A stretch of 64,000 nucleotides of DNA from Nocardia ninae NBRC 108245 (GTDB lineage: Bacteria; Actinomycetota; Actinomycetes; Mycobacteriales; Mycobacteriaceae). The notes under the pieces are model-generated. The model was given only the letters and a program-made list of their open reading frames with translations. It made no database searches and was not told the origin of the DNA. The first letter of the stretch is position 1; every line of letters begins with the position of its first letter. The stretch lies in the NCBI RefSeq assembly GCF_007990755.1, contig NZ_BJXA01000042.1:1-64000 (forward strand), given 5' to 3'. Shown here piece by piece: positions 44,353 through 51,714 of this stretch. The position numbers were made by a program, and so were the translations under genes.

Positions 44353-45615
44353 TTAAGTTGGAATAGAGCGAGCCAAGGTCGACGCCATGAGCTCAACGCC
44401 CTTGAACGAGGGATGGATGGTGTCGCATGTCAGGTCGGCGGGGAGTGCAGCCGCATCGACCTGGGTTCGCATCGCTGCGTCGAAGTCCACGAAACCCGCT
44501 GCGCCGTATGGCAAGCTCGCTAGCCATTCGTTGGCAGCGATTCGAGTCGAGTTGCCCGTGCTCGATCGTGGGATCGTGGCACCGAGGTAGATCGGCTTCT
44601 CTCCGATCGTCGCTCGAATCTGCGCCATCAATGCCGCAATATCTGCCTGGTATTGGGCCAGCGTCCGGCCACCCGATGTGAAGTCGTTGCTACCGGTGGC
44701 GACAATCGCACCGTCCAGCTGCGCCGCAGCAAGATCCATGCGCGAGAAGAATTGCGGAAAGTTGGTCGGCAAGTACTGAGAGGTCATCATCCCCGCCATG
44801 GACATGTTCACGGCCAGCGCGCTGTTCCTCGCCGCCCACTGATTGGGATAGTTGCGCCAAATCGGTTGCGGGACGATGGTTGAATTGGTCGTACCCCGCG
44901 ACCCCATTACTCCCTCTGCGATGGAATCTCCGATGTACAGCCACGCCGAACGTGTTGTGACAGTTTCGTACTCGATGATCAAATCCAATGGGATGCCAGC
45001 AGGAATCGTGGAACCCGCTGTCACTGTGGGGTCGAGCGCTGAGGCGACTGAGGTCCAGTAGAAGCACTCGCCGATGGTCAGGCCGATATTGGTAGACGAC
45101 GCCACGGTATAGGCGATGGCAAGCAGGTACTCCAGGCCCGCCTGGAGCTGTTGCGCGGGGTCTGTGACCCATGGAGAGGCGTAAAAGCCCCCGTCACCGG
45201 GGATTGGGAAATCGGTAGCCACGATATTGAAAGCGGCATTTCCAACGAACCCGCCTGTGCGGGAGGTGGTTCCGGAACCGGTCGTAATTCGGGCGGCTTC
45301 TCCAAGCCGAATACCTTTGCCGGTCAACACCGGCCTGGCAGAACCGGTCATGCCGTAGTTGCGGGCTCTCACCCGCCACCGGGTGGAGGAGACCGGTAGT
45401 CGCACCGAGGTACGGAAGCCCGCCTGGGTGTTGACCGTAATCGGTGTCGTCGCGACGGTCTGGTCCATCCCACCGTTGCAGTAGGGGATGATTCGGGTCT
45501 TCTCGGCCGCGTACGCGCCCGCGATGCCGTCCTCAATGTGATTCATTCGAGCCGCCGATATCGGCGTAGTCTTTGACGGGGGATCGTTTTCCCACGCCTG
45601 CTTCACATAGGGCAC
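44353..45615 (-). CDS. SGNH/GDSL hydrolase with phage-fibre N-terminus
   Basis: 420 residues. The first 40 (YVKQAWENDPPSKTTPISAA, then RMNHIEDGI) are a typical attachment region of actinophage fibre or collar proteins. The C-terminal 200 hold an SGNH hydrolase: block I IGDSIAEG with nucleophile Ser, block III GSNDF, and block V DTIHPS. Could deacylate cell-wall lipid or sugar. It occupies the place between amidase and terminase where L5 encodes LysB, the mycolyl-arabinogalactan esterase, but the fold is different. No signal peptide. Confidence 0.82.
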   Translation of the reverse strand: MPYVKQAWENDPPSKTTPISAARMNHIEDGIAGAYAAEKTRIIPYCNGGMDQTVATTPITVNTQAGFRTSVRLPVSSTRWRVRARNYGMTGSARPVLTGKGIRLGEAARITTGSGTTSRTGGFVGNAAFNIVATDFPIPGDGGFYASPWVTDPAQQLQAGLEYLLAIAYTVASSTNIGLTIGECFYWTSVASALDPTVTAGSTIPAGIPLDLIIEYETVTTRSAWLYIGDSIAEGVMGSRGTTNSTIVPQPIWRNYPNQWAARNSALAVNMSMAGMMTSQYLPTNFPQFFSRMDLAAAQLDGAIVATGSNDFTSGGRTLAQYQADIAALMAQIRATIGEKPIYLGATIPRSSTGNSTRIAANEWLASLPYGAAGFVDFDAAMRTQVDAAALPADLTCDTIHPSFKGVELMASTLARSIPT

Positions 45616-46260
45616 TTACGCTCCGGGATAGAGGGTTTCGGAAGGAAACAGCGATTCGGACGGGTACGGGACGGACGGCCCCACCGCGGCGGTGATCAGG
45701 TATGCCTGTGCGCTACCGGGCGCGGTTACAACTTCTCCGACGACGGACACCGCGCCTTGGAGCGGAAACGCCTGCGCGGCGCTACCGGCAGCTGAAACTT
45801 CTACGAGGGCTCCGGCAGCAGGCGCGACAGAGGACGCCATCGCGACGGCCCGGCCCAACTCCAGGTTTGCCACGACGTCGGCGGAGATGTGGGCGAGGAC
45901 AGGGAAGCCTCCTGCGGTCGCTCGACCCGCAGTGATGGACACCTCCACGCCGGCCGACCCTTCGACCGGGGTACTGGCGGCCATCCCGGTCGCCGTGGAC
46001 AGGTGCACGACCGGCGCCACGCTCGGGACCAGCGCGTGAGCGTTGGCCGAGCCCGCCGCAATCTGGAGCTGCACGCTCGGCCCAGCTGCCGCGATGATCG
46101 GCAGTCCTGAGCCGCCAGCCTGGCTGACACCGAGTTCCACAAGCGCAGAACGGGTTCCGTTCCACAGCAGCCGATCGCCGAGCCACACGCGTGTCGCGTG
46201 TTGGTTGTCGCGACCCCGCACGATCCGGTACGGCTCAACGCCGCGACGACGGATCGGCAT
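45616..46260 (-). CDS. Ala-rich repeat protein, virion-associated candidate
   Basis: 214 residues. After a 40-residue head (RVWLGDRLLWNG) it is built of about six imperfect repeats of 25 residues of the form A-x-V-x-[LV]-x-x-A-x-G-x-A-x-A-x-x-x-P, for example VHLSTATGMAASTPVEGSAG. Such hydrophobic beta repeats are found in actinophage head fibres. It lies next to the SGNH protein and two other small putative structural genes. Confidence 0.65.
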   Translation of the reverse strand: MPIRRRGVEPYRIVRGRDNQHATRVWLGDRLLWNGTRSALVELGVSQAGGSGLPIIAAAGPSVQLQIAAGSANAHALVPSVAPVVHLSTATGMAASTPVEGSAGVEVSITAGRATAGGFPVLAHISADVVANLELGRAVAMASSVAPAAGALVEVSAAGSAAQAFPLQGAVSVVGEVVTAPGSAQAYLITAAVGPSVPYPSESLFPSETLYPGA

Positions 46261-46263
46261 GGG

Positions 46264-46698
46264 CTAAGCCACCGTGAAGGTAAGCAGCCCTGCGGCATTC
46301 ACTTTCGTCGTGAACGTCGAGTTGGTGGACGAGATGTTGCCGCCGAGATCGCCGTAGGCCATCAGTGGCTTGTTCGGCGTGCCATTGTCGACGTAGATCA
46401 CGGCCCATTTGGCCGTGATAGTCGAGTTCGGCCACGATGGGTCATCGAAGTCGATGGTGATCGTGTTCGATGCCGGGTCATAGGCCCACGTCAGGTCTGC
46501 AACCGTCTGTCCGCCAGCGGTGTAACCCGGGCCTGTTGCCTCGCTAGCGACGTGCGCGAAATACTGGTGCGTGTCCTGATCAGGCACGTAAGCCGAGCCG
46601 CACAGGGCGAGCTTGACAGGATGGCTGTTCAGATTGATTTCGCCTGCAAAGAGGGACCGCGTCAGTCGGCCGTAGATTTTGGTGACTTCGCCAGCCAA
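46264..46698 (-). CDS. Putative virion protein
   Basis: 144 residues from a TTG preceded by AGGAG at five bases. Beta-rich: KLALCGSAYVPDQDTHQYFA, TAGGQTVADLTWAYDPASN and WAVIYVDNGTPNKPLMAYGD. The pattern recurs in actinophage head or tail proteins of unknown function. Start chosen over a longer frame that would overlap the upstream gene. Confidence 0.65.
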   Translation of the reverse strand: MAGEVTKIYGRLTRSLFAGEINLNSHPVKLALCGSAYVPDQDTHQYFAHVASEATGPGYTAGGQTVADLTWAYDPASNTITIDFDDPSWPNSTITAKWAVIYVDNGTPNKPLMAYGDLGGNISSTNSTFTTKVNAAGLLTFTVA

Positions 46699-46706
46699 CG
46701 AGACTC

Positions 46707-47117
46707 CTAGTAAGTGAGGTAAGTAGTGTTTGGATCGCGCGCTGGCAGCGCCGTGAATTCGGCCTCGGTCATCCATACGATGCGATCGACACCGCCCGCA
46801 TTGCGGACGTAGTCGCTAAGCCCCGTGGAAGGCGGCAGTGGCAGGTGAGCATCGAGGAGATCCCACAACTTCACGGTGCCACCGGTATCAGGCACGAGGA
46901 TCGGATAGACCTGGTTGCCGATCGTCACATCCGCGGGTCCGGGATCGAGATCCGGCGACGTGAAGCTGCCGTCCGGCAGAATCTCCACCAGGTGGTTGTA
47001 TCGAATGACGACGCCTGACCCCGAATGATCCTTGCGGATATCGCGGGCAGTGAACGCGATCTGCCGAACCGCTCGAGAATGCCCGATGTCGATGATGCGG
47101 TCAGCGATGATCGTCAC
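46707..47117 (-). CDS. Putative head fibre / minor virion protein
   Basis: 136 residues: MTIIADRIIDIGHSRAVRQI, then PSTGLSDYVRNAGGVDRIVW and MTEAEFTALPARDPNTTYL. The last segment (M-T-x-A-E-[YF]-x-x-L-x-x-x-D-P-N-T-x-Y) is common at the ends of phage fibre or head-decoration proteins. Overlaps the lysin stop (47114-47117). Confidence 0.62.
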   Translation of the reverse strand: MTIIADRIIDIGHSRAVRQIAFTARDIRKDHSGSGVVIRYNHLVEILPDGSFTSPDLDPGPADVTIGNQVYPILVPDTGGTVKLWDLLDAHLPLPPSTGLSDYVRNAGGVDRIVWMTEAEFTALPARDPNTTYLTY

Positions 47118-47881
47118 GCGGCGTGCTTCTCCAGCGCGTCAAGTCGCCGCAGAACCTCGGCGAGTGCGTCCACCACGGTCTTGTCGCCGAGTTGCCTCCA
47201 GCCGGTGTACTCGCCCGCGTCACGGGCACCGTCGCCCGCCAGCTGCTCGCGAATGTCCTTGACATCACTACCGATCGGGCCGACGTAGCCGACGATGAAG
47301 TCTTCGATGTGCTTGACTTCTGCTGCGCTCAACGGCGCATCCTCCCTGTCAATGAATGCCTGGACATCGCGGCGAAACGCGCGCATGTCGATGCCGGCCG
47401 GGTCGATTTTTCCTTCGCTGCTGTACTCGCGATGGGCGGCGCAATCGCTTGCGTCCCTGCCGATTCGGCGCAGAATCGCCGCACAGCCACGCTTGTAGGC
47501 ATCCAGCTGCTCGGGTGTCCAGTCGCTACCGTCACCGCGCGAAACTGCCTCAATGCCAATCGTGTGGTAGTTCGCGTTGTTGGTCGGCCAACCGTCCCAA
47601 CTACCGAACCCTGCGTGCCAACAGACGCCGACCGCGATCACGCGAAATGTGCCGTCACGCTCCAAAACCAGCTGTGCCAGAGGGCCTTCCAAATCGGGTC
47701 GGCCGAACTGGACGATGCGCCAGTCCTGGCTTCCGCCTCCAGCGGTGTGATGACAGATGACACCGCGAATGTCGCGGAAGTCGGCGTGCCCTCGGCTCCG
47801 CCAGCCATCGTGTTCGATGACTCGCAAGCCCTCCTCGCGGAGGACATCAGCGAGCCACACCGGATCACCGGTCCAAGACAT
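47114..47881 (-). CDS. Endolysin, N-acetylmuramoyl-L-alanine amidase (PGRP fold)
   Basis: 255 residues. The zinc amidase domain has GVICHHTAGG, a CWHAG loop and ASDCAAHREYS with KIDPAGID, giving the three zinc ligands and the conserved Lys. The C-terminal part (SAAEVKHIEDFIVGYV onward) is a short helical tail rather than a classical wall-binding domain. Serves host lysis; it lies before the terminase as lysA does in L5. No signal peptide, so it needs a holin. Confidence 0.9.
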   Translation of the reverse strand: MSWTGDPVWLADVLREEGLRVIEHDGWRSRGHADFRDIRGVICHHTAGGGSQDWRIVQFGRPDLEGPLAQLVLERDGTFRVIAVGVCWHAGFGSWDGWPTNNANYHTIGIEAVSRGDGSDWTPEQLDAYKRGCAAILRRIGRDASDCAAHREYSSEGKIDPAGIDMRAFRRDVQAFIDREDAPLSAAEVKHIEDFIVGYVGPIGSDVKDIREQLAGDGARDAGEYTGWRQLGDKTVVDALAEVLRRLDALEKHAA

Positions 47882-48103
47882 GCAGAATCCAATCGAAATA
47901 GCTTGTTAAGTAGCCGAAGGGCCGAAAGATGGTTAGTGCCCGTATCTGTCCGGGCCGACGACACCCCGAAATTTGTCCCCCTCGGAGCGGGTGCGTCTGT
48001 TGCTGGGGGCACCTAACGTCCCCAACGCCTCATCTTCTATGCCGCGTGGCTATCGCGGGGTCGGGTACTTGGCTTCCTTGCGGCACGACCGTTTTCCCCA
48101 TTG
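47882..48103. other. Intergenic region upstream of the lysin gene
   Basis: About 220 bp with no convincing gene. A short GC-rich inverted repeat is visible near 47940-47960. Probably untranslated leader between tRNA and lysin gene. Confidence 0.4.
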
Positions 48104-48176
48104 CTGATGCCCCCAGAATCGAACCAGGATCTTGCGGTGCAACCGTCCGCTGCTCTACCAGTTGAGCTAGACATCA
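48104..48176 (-). tRNA. Phage tRNA, anticodon GUU (Asn), atypical anticodon loop
   Basis: A 73-base cloverleaf: acceptor TGATGTC / GGCATCA with one G-U, D arm GCTC / GAGC with the GG pair, anticodon stem GCGG / CCGC, T arm with TTCGATT. The anticodon loop reads CGGTTGC; positions 34-36 are GTT, so Asn. Position 33 is G instead of the universal U and the stem's last pair is A-A, so function is doubtful or depends on modification. CCA is not encoded. L5 also encodes tRNAs, beginning with Asn, just before its lysin gene. Confidence 0.72.
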
Positions 48177-48181
48177 AAGAC

Positions 48182-48215
48182 AAAACAGCTCCGGAGGGAC
48201 ACCCTCCTCCGGAGC
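48182..48215 (-). terminator. Terminator between small terminase gene and tRNA
   Basis: A 10-bp perfect stem (GCTCCGGAGG / CCTCCGGAGC) followed on the minus strand by TGTTTTG. Lies about 50 bases beyond the small terminase stop. Confidence 0.75.
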
Positions 48216-48263
48216 CGGAGCACGGAACCGTGCTCTAGACCGAGACCAGACGGTCACACGGCC

Positions 48264-48686
48264 CTAACTGCCCGCCTGAACTCGCTGACGGAACATCTCG
48301 GCGATATCGACTACTTCCGCGGCCTGGCCGCCACGCTCGACCTCCAGACGTACTCTGCGCCTGGCGCCCTCGGTCACCAACAGGTCATTGAGCATCGACT
48401 GAACGACCGAAAGAACCTGACCGTTCACCCTCGGAGACTTCAACAGGCCGTCGAGAAAATGCATTGTGAGACGGGCCATCTCCCAGTCCGATGGCTCGTA
48501 GTAGTCGGCCTGCGCCGAGTGCCGCAGCGACTCGTACAGGTCCATCACCAGCCCGTGCGGGGCAGTCAAATCCAGATCCGGAATCGACACCACGCCAACC
48601 GCGGCTACTGTGTCGATCGGCCCGTCCGGCTTGTTGCGCCGGACCCTTTGATCGGACCTTTTAGGAACAGGGCCACGAGCGCCCAC
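48264..48686 (-). CDS. Terminase small subunit
   Basis: 140 residues: GARGPVPKRSDQRVRRNKP at the N-terminus, a recognised start of actinophage small terminases, followed by LTAPHGLVMDLYESLRHSAQ and a helical C-terminus. Binds cos and delivers DNA to the large subunit. Separated from the large subunit gene by lysis and virion genes. Confidence 0.8.
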   Translation of the reverse strand: MGARGPVPKRSDQRVRRNKPDGPIDTVAAVGVVSIPDLDLTAPHGLVMDLYESLRHSAQADYYEPSDWEMARLTMHFLDGLLKSPRVNGQVLSVVQSMLNDLLVTEGARRRVRLEVERGGQAAEVVDIAEMFRQRVQAGS

Positions 48687-48720
48687 ACTGACCTCCTGGG
48701 TCTGACGGGCTCCTGTCCCG

Positions 48721-49032
48721 TCAATGACATAGCGACCCAGGGTGACGTTCGGTAGGGCGAAACCTCCGGGCTCTCAACTCGCGCCGTCGCGCAACGCTGG
48801 CCGCTGCGCCCTCGGCGGCAGATTTGCGGCCATGGCACGTCGTGCACACGGCTCTGAGGTTGATCAGGGAGTGATCGTTCCCCGGGCGTATGTGGTCGAC
48901 CTCTGATGCCTTGTGCAGGCAACCGGCTAGGCCGAGCTGACACCGTTGTTCGTCGCGTTGCATAACCGCGGCCCGCCTAGCGGGCCAGTCGGCCGGTAGA
49001 TCGTGACGTCGGTTGGACTTATACCAACTCAC
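48721..49032 (-). CDS. HNH endonuclease
   Basis: 103 residues. CQLGLAGCLHKASEVDHIRP followed by NLRAVCTTCHGRKSAAEG gives a ββα-metal HNH domain with the Cys pairs, the D-H and the final H. HNH proteins next to terminase subunits help cleave cos in many phages. The GTG start overlaps the stop of a 28-codon gene (GTGA). Confidence 0.88.
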   Translation of the reverse strand: MSWYKSNRRHDLPADWPARRAAVMQRDEQRCQLGLAGCLHKASEVDHIRPGNDHSLINLRAVCTTCHGRKSAAEGAAASVARRRELRARRFRPTERHPGSLCH

Positions 49033-49115
49033 ACCAGCAGCGGCAGGACCAGCGCAACGATGGAAGTAGCCACCTTCGCGACTTCAAGCCACTGTTCAAC
49101 AGACAAACCGAACAC
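49029..49115 (-). CDS. 28-residue hydrophobic protein coupled to the HNH gene
   Basis: GTG start with GAGAGGA seven bases upstream; the product is FGLSVEQWLEVAKVATSI then VALVLPLLV, an amphipathic start and one short membrane helix. Its TGA overlaps the HNH start. The SD and the coupling make translation likely. It is the first gene of the late operon. Function unknown; could be a leader that controls late translation. Confidence 0.6.
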   Translation of the reverse strand: MFGLSVEQWLEVAKVATSIVALVLPLLV

Positions 49116-49134
49116 CGAATCATCCTCTCTTCGG

Positions 49135-49352
49135 CAGCGGCCTACCTACGGCCGCTGTCCGGCCGGGCCGAGCCGAAGGCTCAGCATTCCCTTGGCGGCG
49201 TGAGGAAGCCGAAGGCTTCCGAACCGTTAGACCGGTCGAAGAACGGCCCTTGAAGGCCGTTCCGATCGGTTTCGGGACCGCCCGTAGAGGGGCGGTCAAC
49301 CGGTCCGGCCGAACCGGCTTCACGCCGGCTCGGGTCGGTCGATCGGCCGACC
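49135..49352. repeat. Array of seven consecutive hairpins near the arm junction
   Basis: Stems in order: CAGCGGCC/GGCCGCTG, GAGCC-gaa-GGCTC, GGAAGCC-gaa-GGCTTCC, GAACGGCC/GGCCGTTC, GACCGCCC/GGGCGGTC, CCGGC-ttcac-GCCGG, GGTCGG/CCGACC. Loops are three to eleven bases. It lies upstream of the first late gene and would be transcribed if the late promoter is to its right. May be a structured late leader, terminase binding region or pause array. Confidence 0.65.
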
Positions 49353-49680
49353 GTTCGGGGTCGTCGTTCGGGACTACGTCCCTCTCTCCTACCCCTCACT
49401 AGTAAGTAGGTGACCAATTCTCCGAAAACCGTTGTTCGTACGGCGTCTAGTGGCGCAGCTCACACAAACTTTCTCGGCGACCTGGGAGTTTCCGGCATAG
49501 CTAGCCGATAGCGAACTTCCATACCCGTACAGGAACGGGCAGCCGCAGTGACGAGCCGGTGCCGGTGGGGGCCGGGGGAGGGTGCCCCCTGGGGTACCGG
49601 GGGTGACGCGACGCGCGACCGTAGCGGCTCGACTGTTCGGCGGTCCAGGGATCTCGATGTGCTATGCGCCACAGTCGAAT
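49353..49680. other. Junction of the two phage arms; expected cos region
   Basis: About 330 bp without a gene between divergent late and early operons. Contains a GC-rich segment with GGGGG runs and GGTGCCCCCTGGGGTACC near 49580-49600. In L5-type phages the physical genome ends lie between these two operons, so the joined cos should be here or in the hairpin array. The exact cut cannot be seen. Confidence 0.55.
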
Positions 49681-49714
49681 TCATGTTGACATGCACCACC
49701 GGTATACGTAAGTT
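49677..49714 (+). promoter_or_regulatory. Early promoter 1 with operator over -35
   Basis: TTGACA at 49686-49691, 17-base spacer, TAAGTT at 49709-49714, then seven bases to a GTG. CATGTTGACATG is a 5-2-5 palindrome over the -35 box, and its reverse complement reads GGTGCATGTCAAC, 10 of 13 positions like the L5 stoperator GGTGG[AC]TGTCAAG. Corresponds in place to L5 Pleft. Confidence 0.82.
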
Positions 49715-49721
49715 CGGTGCT

Positions 49722-49910
49722 GTGAATGAGACACAGACCAGCCCGCTAGCCATGCTGACCAGATCCGAGCAGTTCCACCTGCTCGGCGAGTGGCACAGCG
49801 TAGGTAAGTACCGATCTATGCGTCCGACCTTTCAGGAGCAGCGCGACCACGCCGCGTACGAGACCGGGTACGTGTTCGGTCTTCTGACCGGCGAAAGCCA
49901 CCAGCTCTAG
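49722..49910 (+). CDS. First early-arm protein, leaderless
   Basis: 62 residues from a GTG located seven bases after the -10 box, so the mRNA should begin at or next to the start codon. The product includes LTRSEQFHLLGEWHSVGKYR and a helical C-terminus YETGYVFGLLTGESHQL. No SD. Under the control of the repressed early promoter, so expected to be among the first genes made after infection or induction. No family recognised. Confidence 0.6.
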   Translation: MNETQTSPLAMLTRSEQFHLLGEWHSVGKYRSMRPTFQEQRDHAAYETGYVFGLLTGESHQL

Positions 49911-49965
49911 TCCGACTGCTACGGAGTGCGCCGGAAGGCGCGCCCCTTCCTAGGGAGATATCAAC

Positions 49966-50406
49966 GTGCACAACGGATCTCGAATCATCCGCGCCGTAAT
50001 AGCCGCTACCGTCTTGGTCAGCGTTCTGTTCATGGCCGTTATCGTCTGGGCAGGGCGACAAGTCGGTGACGATGCTGCCGACGCTTCCCCCTCGGTCACC
50101 GCGCCGCCCTTCCCGCTCGGGTGGCTGACGAAATCGACGCTGTACTTGCCGAACGGCGATACGGTGCCCGACCTGTACGCCGAACTTCCCCCGAGCGCGG
50201 TCGAACCCGCTGTTCCGGAGGGCTCAGCGCTGTTCGACTGCCGAGTGGACGGCAACCAGCTCTGCGGCGTAGACGCCTACGTCACCGGCCCGTACGGGGA
50301 GCCTATGCGGGTCGCTCCGGGCTACTGGGGCTATCACTGCTTGGGCGAGATCGGCAACCCTGGCGCGCGGGCAGCGCTCGGCATGGTCGAAATCGAGTGC
50401 CAGTGA
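49966..50406 (+). CDS. Membrane-anchored or secreted hypothetical protein
   Basis: 146 residues from a GTG with GGGAG ten bases upstream. N-terminal helix (IIRAVIAATVLVSVLFMAVI) followed by a 110-residue outer domain with three Cys (FDCRVDGNQLCGVDA and YHCLG). An early membrane protein may serve exclusion of other phages; this is a guess. Ends in a GTGA overlap with the next gene. Confidence 0.65.
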   Translation: MHNGSRIIRAVIAATVLVSVLFMAVIVWAGRQVGDDAADASPSVTAPPFPLGWLTKSTLYLPNGDTVPDLYAELPPSAVEPAVPEGSALFDCRVDGNQLCGVDAYVTGPYGEPMRVAPGYWGYHCLGEIGNPGARAALGMVEIECQ

Positions 50407-50546
50407 ATACAGCACTGCGGCACGTCGACTACCCGCATTGTCCGGGCCAGCTGTACATGTGCTTTGCCTGCGAGGCGGGCGAGTGTGTGTGCGATCCAGC
50501 GACCGACGCGGGCTGCGTGTCGGATGAGTGCCTGATCACCGCCTGA
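50403..50546 (+). CDS. Cys-rich micro-protein
   Basis: 47 residues from a GTG overlapping the previous stop. Eight Cys in a 31-residue stretch (CPGQLYMCFACEAGECVC, then C twice more) suggest zinc or disulfide binding. Acidic. Function unknown. A strong hairpin follows. Confidence 0.6.
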   Translation: MNTALRHVDYPHCPGQLYMCFACEAGECVCDPATDAGCVSDECLITA

Positions 50547-50559
50547 TCACCCTTTAAAC

Positions 50560-50590
50560 GGTCCCGGCGCGTCCTTAGCGCGCCGGGGCC
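50560..50590 (+). promoter_or_regulatory. Hairpin with UCCUUAG loop, copy 1
   Basis: 12-bp stem GGTCCCGGCGCG / CGCGCCGGGGCC, loop TCCTTAG, one T-G pair at the third position. Same stem length, loop and wobble position as the hairpin at 55357. No T-run. It lies 26 bases before the next start codon, so it is at least as likely to affect translation or processing as termination. Confidence 0.6.
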
Positions 50591-50616
50591 ATCCACCAGG
50601 ATAGGACTAATCCCGC

Positions 50617-50838
50617 ATGTACTACACACTCGGATTCCCCACGGTCGATCTTGTGAAGCGGCCGATCTCCGCGCCGCTCGGGACGTACTTCACAATCCGA
50701 ATGGCCTACAAAATGCAGCAGCACCCCCACGTGATCCGCGCGCACGGTGCCCTGTTCAAGGAGCAAATCGAAAACCTCAGCGAACGCGACCTTATCGCGT
50801 TGAACGCTGCGATCAGCGCGTACATGCCCGCTAGATGA
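50617..50838 (+). CDS. Hypothetical early protein
   Basis: 73 residues: MYYTLGFPTVDLVKRPISAP, then a helical C-terminal half ending DLIALNAAISAYMPAR. An AGGATAGGA sequence lies upstream. Overlaps the next gene by four bases (ATGA). No family recognised. Confidence 0.55.
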   Translation: MYYTLGFPTVDLVKRPISAPLGTYFTIRMAYKMQQHPHVIRAHGALFKEQIENLSERDLIALNAAISAYMPAR

Positions 50839-51023
50839 GTGCAGCGGAGCGTTATCTAGCGCGGCAGTTCGAGGTGTTCATGGTCGCGCAAGCGCTCGGC
50901 AGGCTCCCTAGTGAGCCGAATCGGGCGAACATCGCCGACATGGTGAACAGGGTTCCTCGTGCTGTCATGCTCCGCGCGTGGGACGCAGCGCGGAGGCGTA
51001 CCAATGCGCTGCACCCGAGATAG
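50835..51023 (+). CDS. Hypothetical early protein
   Basis: 62 residues, basic and helical: SAAERYLARQFEVFMVAQAL, then NIADMVNRVPRAVMLRAWDA. Coupled by ATGA to the upstream gene. Terminator follows after about 30 bases. Function unknown. Confidence 0.55.
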   Translation: MSAAERYLARQFEVFMVAQALGRLPSEPNRANIADMVNRVPRAVMLRAWDAARRRTNALHPR

Positions 51024-51053
51024 CACACCTACAACTGAATAATTCCCAGCAAT

Positions 51054-51083
51054 CACCCGGTCAGTTCTCTGACCGGGTGTTTT
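51054..51083 (+). terminator. Rho-independent terminator
   Basis: Perfect 11-bp stem (CACCCGGTCAG / CTGACCGGGTG), loop TTCT, followed by TTTT. Ends the first early transcription unit. Confidence 0.9.
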
Positions 51084-51310
51084 GTGTTCCCGCGGACCAT
51101 CCGGGCAGCTCGTCCAGCTACTTGAGGGCGACCGGAACGGGTGTGCTCGTGCCGAGACCTGTTGTGCGCGTATGTATCTCGCACGGAGTATGCCGAGAAT
51201 GCCCCCTAGTCGCGCCGCTGAGCGATCGAAGCGGCCCGCAGCGGCAACCCGTTACCCCCGGCCATTTTCGGCGCTTAGATCGGCAAATAGGGCGAGTTGA
51301 AGAAAATGGC
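51084..51310. other. Gap before the second early promoter
   Basis: About 230 bp. A 72-codon open frame exists but has no SD and an Arg/Ser/Pro-rich composition typical of chance frames. Nothing else noticed. Confidence 0.4.
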
Positions 51311-51348
51311 GGATTCATGTTGACATGCACCGGAGGTGCACGTAATGT
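51311..51348 (+). promoter_or_regulatory. Early promoter 2 with operator over -35
   Basis: TTGACA at 51320-51325, 17-base spacer, TAATGT at 51343-51348. The 19 bases from ATTCATGTT to GCACC are identical to those of promoter 1 at 49.68 kb, including the CATGTTGACATG palindrome. An ATG follows after five bases, but the frame it opens is poor, so this promoter probably makes the structured leader downstream. Confidence 0.82.
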
Positions 51349-51700
51349 CGTTCATGTCAGGCCGAGCGGCCGGACATTCAGAAACAACTTCCGATTGCAC
51401 GGCAAGGCGCGAACTACTCGCGGACCGTACGTGTCAATCAACTGTCCTTTGTGAACTTCATAGTGTGGGGCCTACGCCCGGAACGAATACCGAATTGACT
51501 TGTCTTCGGTATTCGCGCTCGGGCGTAACTACGGCTCGCCGTAGCCGCCGTTCCGTATGGGGTAAATCGGCGTTTGCTATCGCGAGTCACCCCGTAGTCA
51601 AACCTCTAGATGCGCCGCATACATGGCGCTCCGGATGGCCAGGACTTCAATGCCGGGCTCACGCCTGGAAAAGCTGGGTCATACCAGCGCGGGGACGAAA
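51349..51700 (+). ncRNA. Structured leader or non-coding RNA from promoter 2
   Basis: About 350 bases with no convincing gene. At 51474-51526 there is a long hairpin: outer stem ACGCCCG / CGGGCGT, inner stem GAATACCGA / TCGGTATTC with a 12-base loop. A second hairpin, CTACGG / CCGTAG, follows at 51529-51544. The region ends at the gene at 51715, which has its own strong SD. Could be a regulatory RNA or a long 5' leader. Confidence 0.55.
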
Positions 51701-51714
51701 AGGAAAGGAGCACC

